From assembly GCA_004380135.1 (NCBI GenBank), contig QXCR01000045.1:124001-188000 (forward strand): a stretch of 64,000 nucleotides of DNA, in the 5' to 3' direction. Within the stretch, counting starts at the first letter, position 1, and each line of letters opens with the position of its first letter. This DNA comes from Stemphylium vesicarium (taxonomy: Eukaryota > Ascomycota > Dothideomycetes > Pleosporales > Pleosporaceae). A program made the translations under genes and the position numbers. The notes beneath the pieces are model-generated. The model had not been told where the DNA came from and ran no database searches. It saw only the letters and a program-made list of their open reading frames with translations. This document shows, in pieces, positions 56,720-64,000 of this stretch.

Positions 56720-58960
56720 ATGCTTCAACGAGAAGGCTTTGTCGTCGCCGATATGAGTGCGTCGACGCCCTCGCCCTCGCCGCTGCAGCGATCCAGCTGG
56801 AAGGCAGAGGCTATTAGGAAGGGGAACTTGAAGATTAGCGGCCCGATCCCCATCACCGAGGATGTGCCGCTGAACGATGAGGAAGAGAAGGAGTATGCAG
56901 AAAACGGTGCGCTGGACCGGGCCTTACAGCCGCAAGATGCGCCGCTCGGAGAGCAGCATCAGCATCAGCGTCAACGGCCGCCGACCCCACCAAGACCTGT
57001 GCAATCCCCACCAGCTGTTCCGGAGCATCCCACGGCATTGCGGTCAAATCCCATCGCAGAGCAATCCCAGCAAGAGGAGGAAGTGCAAGAGCACCCACCT
57101 TCAAGATCGCCGCAGAATGTGCGACAAATGAACAGTGTCCAGCGCGAAAGCATCGTCCCGCAAAGTTCCCTCGCATCTCCTACGCCCTTTCGTTCGACGC
57201 CTGAAAGTGCGACAAAGGCTGCACAGAAGAAGCGCAAAAGTGGACTGAGGAACGTAATCCGGAAGATGTTCGGCAAAAGGAGTCCCGAACCAGCGCAACA
57301 TCAAGAAGATGAGACCGCGCGTCGCGGTCATAGTTATCACCATAGCGTAAGTACATCGTGAGTTGCATGATGCGATAACGCTGACGTGAATCAGGATCCT
57401 GGTCTGCTGAGATCGACACCACCGAGAGAACCAAAGACTCCACCTCAGGCAGGGCCTCGAATATCTGATCTGCCAGTCAAGGAGCTCCAGCCATTACATC
57501 CGCTGGGCCAGCATTTGCCGTATCCCATGAACGTGAATGCGCCCCCAGCAAGCCCACCGCAGGAGTATCTCACTTTTGACAGACCGGAATTTGGCCGTCG
57601 GAGGGCTACGCTTCCCACCGTACCCAGCGCAGTCACTCATCGCCACAGCTTGGACGATTCACGACCAAAAATGGCGACCTGGGACGAAAGGCTGGAAGAA
57701 GATGAGATGTCTCCTTCTGGTATCGGTATCGCAGTGTCGAGCCCAACCCAACCGACTTCCAAACATGACAGGCGCAGGTCGAGAAGTGCGGATGCGCTTC
57801 ATAGTCTCGTCAAGGAGCGTGCTTCGACCGAGAGAAGGAGGAGCGCCGAAATCAAGTACTGGAGGGCGAGCTACATGTCGGGTAGCGTCTACAGCAGACC
57901 GCAAACGGCGAAGACGGTGGAGACCATTCGCAGTGTCCACATGCAAGAACCGACGATCCGGGAGCCAGAAACGGAATCCTTCAACGAGATGAGTGCCACA
58001 CTTGTGCAAGCAGATGATCCACAGACGCCAGCATCGGCAGTAGAAGAACCAAAACGAGAGCGAGAACCGGACGCTGGTGCTCCGGGCTCCGCTTTCAATT
58101 TCGGTGATTTGAAGAATGCGCTCTTCGGACCACCGGCAGAACCGGCGCCTGAGCCCCCTTCTCAGCCGCGGGAGGTCTCACCACCCCCTCCACCACCGGC
58201 GAAGAGTCAAAACCGGCTGTCGATCGAAGACCGCGTCATGGACCTGGAATCAAAATACTCCAATCTTGAAAGTCTCACTCACCGCATGTCTTCCCGCAAC
58301 AACAGACAAACAATCATTCTCGAGAACGCACCCCGGAACCTCCGGTCAAGGAACCGAAGTACGTCCGTATCTGCGTCGCGGTCTCACTCAAGATCTGCAC
58401 CCAGTATCCATCAAGAGATGCCTCAGCAGAATAGCAGCGACACGCTAGAACCCGAGCCTGCACCTGGTTCTCCGACTCTTGCTGTGCTCCCACACAATGC
58501 AACCGAACACGCGAAGGCACTGGAAGACGTGTACGAAGCACTGAAGTACGAGAGGAACGCAAGAAAAGCGCTCGAACAACAAGTTCGTACACTCCAACAC
58601 GACGTTTCCGATCTGCATGCCCTAGTGAACAAACTCATCGTCAGCGCTACTGCCACATCGCCATCCTATCCCACGCCTTCTCCAGACACGCTCATCCTCT
58701 CTTCAGAGGGCGACCATAGGATAAGCTGCTCCACTCCTCGAGCCCCCACACACGACCGGAACGTGTTTTACGGGCAAAATGGAAACGATGACAGGCAAAC
58801 TTGGAGAAACGACAGTGAAAGCGTGTACTCTGAAGACATGGTACGAAAACAAAGTTATGATGACGCTGCTACTCCAGACGTATGGGCTACGCCAAAGGAA
58901 GAAGGCTTCGGAGGAAGTGGATTCTTCCACACTGAGGATAGAGTTAGGGTGTATGCATGA
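56720..58960 (+). CDS. Low-complexity protein with a C-terminal coiled coil, hypothetical
   Basis: Exons 56720-57346 and 57395-58960 (48-nt intron, gtaagt...atcag) give 730 residues. The protein is rich in Pro, Ser, Arg and Glu, with several Pro tracts (RPPTPPRPVQSPP; VSPPPPPPAK) and many SP/TP sites that could be phosphorylated. A basic patch (KKRKSGLRNVIRKMFGKR) lies near residue 175. Residues about 579-622 (EHAKALEDVYEALKYERN and on) show heptad spacing of a coiled coil, preceded by a shorter helical segment (EDRVMDLESKYSNLESL). I see no enzyme domain. Long, mostly disordered proteins of this kind in ascomycetes often act as cytoskeletal or polarity scaffolds; that is inference. The start could also be the ATG at 56753. 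Confidence 0.75.
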
Positions 58961-59755
58961 GCATGTCGGAGCGCTTGATGCGGTCTGAGCTGTTGTTTCG
59001 CTCTACTATTGGAAGGCCCTTGTCTTGTGCCGCTTCATTAACGGCCTCGAGGGATGTTTGTAAGATACCCACAGCGGGGCGTTTACGGGCGTCCTGCGCT
59101 TTTTGTTTGTTTGAGCGAGTTCTTTTGTTGATTTAGGTTGGATTTTGGTTGCGATACTTAGCGAGCGAGATTCATTGACAATGAATATACCATTGATCGA
59201 TTGTGTACGCATCTTCGCATGCAAATTGCGAGTGAAGAGAGGCAGGTGTGGTGAGGATTGAGGCAAGTGGGGTTTGCTGTGAAGGGCATGCAATGGGGGA
59301 AGGTGCGGTCCTATCTCAAGTCCGCACTTTTATTGCCAAGGCAAATACGAGGCGCTTCCTTCATGGAAGTTGCGCGTCGTGGGCTGTGTACATGTCAGAC
59401 GATCTTTCTCTACTTCGCCGGAGTTCCGCCAACGATACAATATCACTCCTATATCCCATCAGTACAGGTTCAACGACTTTCGTTGACGCAATTGCAACAG
59501 TTACGCAATTGCAATAGTTTCGCATATAACTGCAATCTGGCTGCAGTGCCGCGCGTCTTCTACAATGAAAGCTCGTCGGATACAAAACAAGCTTATGCAG
59601 ACTCATCAATCGAATGGATTACGGGGGTAACACGCAGATAACAACGATGAAAACATTAATCATTATAGTTTACAAATGCTCGCTAAAACGCTTCGAACCA
59701 CATTCTTCTCATCGCGCAGCCCTAGTCATACATACTTCACTCCAGGCGCGCTCAT
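58961..59755. other. Intergenic, 3' flanks of two convergent genes
   Basis: About 0.8 kb between convergent genes; short incidental ORFs only, including imperfect short repeats of TTGCAA/GCAATTGCAA near 59488-59512. Confidence 0.45.
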
Positions 59756-61033
59756 TTAGCGCGCAACGTTTCCGACATGGGGAACGTAGGTAGGTCCCCT
59801 ACCTTGCTCAAAGACCGGTCCACCAACATACTCAGCGCCCCTGTTGTCCTCGACAACAACGACATCATCTCTGATGACATCGTCTCTTACGCTCTCGCTG
59901 TAACGTCCTTCCTTAACAACCTCAGGCCTCTGCTCCTTGCGGCCAAAGCTCCACGCACCAAGCAGCACCAGAGCAAGGATACCAAGATCACATAACTCGC
60001 CGAAGATGATGAAGAGGAAAGCGAGGGCCTGGTTGGTAGTGCGCGACCAGTTGGTGACGTCGTAGTAGATGAGCACGATTTGCGCAATAGAAAAGGCATT
60101 GCGGATCCAGACGATGGGGGTAACGAGCAAGACGAAGCGGGTAAGAGCGGATTTGGAGTGGTTCTAGATGGAATTAGTACACAGATTGCGAGATAGACGA
60201 GAAACATGTGGAGAAAGGGGTGACTTACACCAGGTACACCGTTCTTGCGGATACCAATCCAGCACAGAACTGCCTCGAGCGTAACGCTGGTAGACGCCGC
60301 GATGACAACAGTAACATACGTGACGTATAGCGTACGAATAGTGTAGTCGCTGTCAATCTGTGTCGGGTACGCAAGAGCATCGTTTCCGCTTCCGCGTCTG
60401 GCGAGTCCAACAGCCCAACTAGCAAAGCCCAGAGCAAGAATCGCAACCATCCAGAATGCGTTCCAGACCCAGCTCAAGAAACCGGGTTCCTTGATGCCAG
60501 TTCCGTTGTTCTGGACGTGGTTGGCATGAATCCAGATAGCACCGACAATGCTGGTGTTCATGAGGATCATGGCGCCCTGGTAAGTGAAGGACAGGATAGA
60601 GATGATCTTGCCATATCGGATGGATTCGTTGTTGCCAAAGGGCTCGCCGGTGTAGCGGGGGTAGCTGTAGGCGGATGTAATGTAGAAAGGAGAGCCTCCG
60701 AGACGCGATTGCAAGGCTACGATGGCAGATTGGGTGGCATAGGCGATCATGAGGCAGAAAAGGCCGGAGATGAGGAAGAGGTGGGTGCCGGTGGCGCTGG
60801 TTGGATGTCAGTTTTGCTTTGATGAGGGGTTTGGGAAGGAGAAGTGTTTACCTGTGTCTCTTGTCCGTGGAGCTGAGGAACTTCATGAATGCGCGTGGCC
60901 GTCCTGGACCACCGGCCAGTTGCCGGATGAACAGCGCAATCGCGGCCAGCAGCAGAATGATGGAACCTCCAGCCGTGACGACATGGAGGGAAAAGATACC
61001 TTGAACGGTACTCGAGGTATTAGTGATAGCCAT
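59756..61033 (-). CDS. Seven-helix integral membrane protein, fungal-specific
   Basis: Exons 60852-61033, 60229-60796 and 59756-60163 (55- and 65-nt introns) give 385 residues. Seven hydrophobic segments are visible: SIILLLAAIALFI (1), HLFLISGLFCLMIAYA (2), a helix around ILSFTYQGAMILMN (3), FWMVAILALGFASWAVGLA (4), YVTYVTVVIAAS (5), FVLLVTPIVWIRNAF (6) and LAFLFIIFGELCDLGILALVLLG (7), then a charged C-terminal tail with arginines and acidic residues. The arrangement resembles RTA1-like or Pth11-like seven-helix proteins, but I cannot place it in either by motif. A lumenal NxT/NxS site (NNGTG) lies between helices 3 and 4. All phases fit, so the gene is intact. Function is unknown; sensing or lipid-related transport are possibilities only. 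Confidence 0.82.
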
Positions 61034-62066
61034 CTTGCCCGCAAGCTATAAAAAGGTAATCGTCGAAGAATAGGAAGTGTTCGTAGTAATAATACTAATA
61101 GTAGTGTATTAAGAATCCCAGAGGACGGCAGACACAGCAGCCAACGCAAACGAGGATATCCAAATAAAATCTCTTTTACCAGACCGGCGGCTGCTCTCGA
61201 CTCTATATCACCTCGTCCTTCGTCCCTCCCTAAGCCAAATCACTATGCTGTCATAAGCTCTTTTGCCTGCTCTTTGTCACCAGCACCAACACTACCACCA
61301 ATACCAACGCAAAAACTATGACGCGCCCGCCCAAGCACTGACGTTACCTTACCAAATCGACCCTTTTTCTCTAAACAAACTCTCCTCAATGGTCCACTCT
61401 TAGCACTCGATCAAGCCTCAGCAGACCGCATCACCCCAAACCTCACCTAGTCGCCCCGTCGCAGCCGACTAGCCCCATCGTCGCATTGTCCGTACCCATT
61501 CATCGCAGCAAATGAGACACGCGCGGGCACTGCTTCGTCACCCCGGTGTGGGAATTTGTTGTTTGGCTTTGTTTCTGTCTAGGGGCGGTACTAATGACGT
61601 TTAGCGGCGACGCGTTGCGGATCGCGCCGGCATGACGTCGTGGATTTGTTTTTAAGCTGGTGTTAGTTGGCGTTCTGGACAGGCGGAAGGGAAGAAAGCA
61701 AGCAAGCAAGTAAGGGAAAATATATCATCATAATGGTTCGTGGTCATGGTCCGAAGATCGTCGCTGTGCGCGTGGAGGCAGGGCCGTGGGTGTGGTTGTG
61801 GAGTTGACTGGCATGGGTGATCGACGCTGGGATCGGGGGTGTCTGTTGCCGTGAGTTCCAGGAGAGGGGTGTGCGCTAGCGTGGATTGTGGATTGGAAAG
61901 TCGTGTTGTGATGTGATGTGATGACATGTGCGATGGGAAGTATCGTGATGGTTGATGATAGAGGTCTTGGCGCAAAAGTTGTTGTCGTGTGCTCATGTTT
62001 GGTGTTGTTGGTGGCAAGGAAGAAAGAAAAAAGATGTTTGCAACACGCGACTATCCATCCAACCTA
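61034..62066. other. Intergenic, no supported gene
   Basis: About 1 kb. A 121-codon minus-strand ORF (61652-62017) is Thr/Pro/His-rich and most likely lies in the 3' flank of the small membrane protein gene. A run of AAGC/AAGT repeats occurs near 61695-61712. Confidence 0.4.
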
Positions 62067-62644
62067 TTAATCAATTTTGCCAACCTCGACAACCCTTCCA
62101 CTCCCTCTCACCCCCAGTTCCTCGGGACTCACGAAACGCCTTGCTGCCTCAATGTCTTTCCCGCCCCAAACTCCCTTCGCACCACTCGCACTGCTATTCT
62201 TCTTATTCTTCTTTCCATGATGCGCGATTTCGTAGTCACCCTCATTCCACCACCCACGCCTGAAAATAACAAAGAGGCCCACGAGGACGAACAGCGCGAT
62301 GACAGCGAAGACGAATACAAACAGTGCCAAGGCCCCGGAGCTGAGATACGTGATGAAAGACGAAGACGCCGAGTTGACAATGTGCCTCGCTGTGCCCTTG
62401 TTACCGTGCGCATCCCAATCATGGAACCACATTGCGACCTTTTTAGCCGGGCGCTTGACACCACTTTCAACAGCATCTGAAGGGCGGGGGTCAACTTGGC
62501 ACGAATGACTTCGAAGGCGCTTGCCGGGTCACCTGGAGAAAGTAACGGACGTTGTAAAAGCACTAATTCCAACATTTTCTGCTCTGCTTTATCCAAGACG
62601 ACGGTTAGAGGTGGAGAGTTAAGATCAGTCCAGAGCTCCATCAT
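62067..62644 (-). CDS. Small single-pass membrane protein, conserved-looking hypothetical
   Basis: Exons 62533-62644 and 62067-62476, joined by a 56-nt intron (gtgacc...cttcag), give 173 residues. The join produces LLSP-DAVESGVKRPAKKVAM in a continuous frame. One strong membrane helix (LALFVFVFAVIALFVLVGLFVIF, about residues 87-109) follows an acidic/polar N-terminal half; after it comes a basic stretch (HHGKKNKKNSS) and a Gly-rich tail (GVWGGKDIEAARRF). The tail's basic residues suggest it is cytosolic. The 5' exon has regular coding features (MELWTDLNSPPLTVVLDKAE). No family recognised. Confidence 0.65.
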
Positions 62645-62792
62645 GTCGAAGTGGAAAACTAGCGCTTTGCTGCCGTTGGACTGGATGCGGCACTACCATG
62701 ATCTTGGTGCTTGTATTTGGTATCAGGATCGGTCTCCTCCATGCTCATTACTTCATTTAAAGGTGTTCCGATGGGGGTTGGGAACATACCGC

Positions 62793-63470
62793 CTACCAGT
62801 GGACTTCAATACAGAGAGTATGCATGCTTGTAAGTTTCATTGGTCTGCCTCGAGGTGGGGGACCCTGACTGGCACTCCTTCCGTACTGAGAGTACGGCCC
62901 ATTCCTCCGGTCTTCTTCGGCTATGGTAGTCTTCGCGCGCGGTGCTTGGAGGCGGACAAATATAGGGTTGGTTATGCTGTTAGTTGCAGCGATGCGCTCT
63001 GCGTCGCCGTGGCTGAGTGATCGGCGACGATGACATGATGGCGACGGCTGAGTCCGATGAATATGAGCGTTATTTGTGTGCGATCTTACGGGAAGAGGCC
63101 GATGACTGAATGCTTGCTGATTTCCGGTTGTTTCGTACGTTTGGTGGAATTCGACAGGGTAGGGATATGGTGTACCCGAGCCTAAAGTTAGATACGTCGG
63201 CGATTGTTGAATGAAGCTATACGTTGAAAAGTCGGGTGTCGTCAATACGGTGGATGGGTTCGATGAGGCGACCGGCGTGAGTGTGACGCCGCCGTATGTA
63301 AAGTCGAGTCCATCAAGCACCTCGCTATTGGTTGCTGAAAAGGCGGCTTGATCGGATGCGTTTGACCCAAACAAGCCGTGGAAGCCGGACTGGGAGAGAG
63401 CTGCTTGTCCAGATCATGAGACAGAAGGGACGGATCCGAGGTGGTGTCATCGAATGGGGTGCTTGGCTGA
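62793..63470 (-). CDS. Hypothetical Ser/Pro-rich protein with an unresolved frame change
   Basis: A plausible start at about 63470 reads MSQPSTPFDDTTSDPSLL and DLDKQLS; the following sensible text (GFHGLFGSNASDQAAFSATN, EVLDGLDFTYGGVTLTPVAS) lies in another frame, which becomes continuous if the CTCTCTCC run near 63398 had two bases fewer. The C-terminal half contains HRRRSLSHGDAERIAA, NPIFVRLQAPRAKT and GRSASQGPPPRGRP, a basic, phosphosite-like pattern seen in regulatory proteins. No zinc finger or other domain is in view. Further introns may exist near the C-terminus. The frame change could be a dinucleotide slippage, real or technical. Function unknown. Confidence 0.4.
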
Positions 63471-64000
63471 GACATGCTGCTGTACCCCGACTGATCCCAG
63501 TAGGTTTGCAACGAAGAGGAGAGCGCGTGATCGATCGGGGCCCAGAGCCCTGTAATTACGGAAAGAACGTTACACGGAATGTGCAAGGCTGCGTGATCGA
63601 CGTCCAGATATAGTCGTGACTTTGTTTTCTTGTTGGCCTGGGCTGAGACAGATGGCTTGAGAGAAGAGGGTGGCCTGGTCGACGAAGGGATGAACGAATC
63701 AGCGGATAGCTGGGTGTGGCTCGTAGCCACCAGGCAAACATTATTGAAGTATGAGCCAGCCAGTACTCAGCAGCCCAAGGCAGCGTTTGTAATCATTGTA
63801 GAAGTGAACGTTAGTCGAATTCAAATATATACAAATGCGACCGTCTTGCACATGACCAGATATGTTGACCTGAACCACTGGGTGAAAGAGGCTTTCAAAA
63901 CATGCCCTTCAGCTTGGTCTCATTCGGTCCTGATTCGCCTTGGATTGAGAAGGTCATAAGTGCGTAAAATTCGTCGCCCTGTGCCTGTCGCCCAGCACGT
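63471..64000. other. Right edge, upstream of the Ser/Pro-rich gene
   Basis: The minus-strand frame stays open upstream to about 63730 without an ATG, so this may be 5' leader or an unrecognised first exon. The last 270 bp show nothing I can identify. Confidence 0.35.

Noticed and set aside
62129..62644. 171-codon unspliced ORF in the small membrane protein gene
   Set aside because: Only its first 37 codons are coding; reading through the intron loses the membrane helix and gives Arg/Ser-rich text, whereas splicing gives a coherent protein.
1..64000. CRISPR arrays, bacterial operons, Shine-Dalgarno sites, rRNA genes, phage or virus genes
   Set aside because: No spaced palindromic repeats and no rRNA, phage or viral sequence seen; the window is eukaryotic with spliced monocistronic genes.

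Overview
The window is nuclear DNA of a filamentous ascomycete (Pezizomycotina; gene style and protein families suggest Dothideomycetes, probably Pleosporales, which is an inference). Genes are monocistronic on both strands and carry short GT-AG introns, mostly 46-80 nt, many with a CTAAC/CTAAT branch site. There are Zn2Cys6 and F-box proteins, many MFS permeases, P450s and a spliced tRNA. Nothing bacterial or viral is visible.

Layout. 1-9.3 kb: the edge of a probable P450, an F-box gene, an MFS sugar transporter, an FAD monooxygenase and a short-chain dehydrogenase (SDR); the last two are divergent over a shared upstream region. 10.7-15.1 kb: two full-length paralogous protein-kinase-like genes facing each other, both inactivated. 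16-20 kb: two small membrane-protein ORFs and a broken RBR-type ubiquitin-ligase gene. 21-23.5 kb: two housekeeping genes, a ZIP zinc transporter (KE4 type) and the ribosome-biogenesis factor NOP16, sharing a 250-bp divergent promoter. 23.8-30.1 kb: a catabolic or accessory block with a Zn2Cys6 regulator, a sugar-permease pseudogene carrying a 160-bp hAT-type MITE, a frameshifted SDR and an intact P450. 30.5-34 kb: a diverged direct repeat, tRNA-Val(AAC) with an intron, and a secreted protein with dibasic sites. 34.8-40 kb: a siderophore-type MFS transporter and a monosaccharide transporter. 41.8-45.2 kb: the relic of an unusual four-domain protein (methyltransferase, FAD oxidase, P-loop kinase, adenine-phosphoribosyltransferase-like). 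45.4-47.1 kb: a secreted type-B carboxylesterase/lipase. 49.5-50.5 kb: a decayed BTB-like gene. 51.5-62.6 kb: a conserved block with the SMBP2/Hcs1-type helicase, a coiled-coil phosphoprotein-like ORF, a seven-helix membrane protein and a small membrane protein. The right edge holds a further hypothetical gene.

The main theme is uneven decay. Core genes are intact, while accessory genes between them (kinases, RBR ligase, permease, SDR, four-domain protein, BTB) carry stops, frameshifts or deletions. In one kinase gene the frame is otherwise intact and all four stops are TAG or TAA, as expected from CAG/CAA by CpA-to-TpA change, the signature of repeat-induced point mutation (RIP). Intact enzymes and carriers point to use of sugars, aromatics and esters plus iron/zinc handling. 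Exon joins were made by eye from splice signals and protein-family continuity; single-base frameshifts in homopolymers could also be assembly errors.
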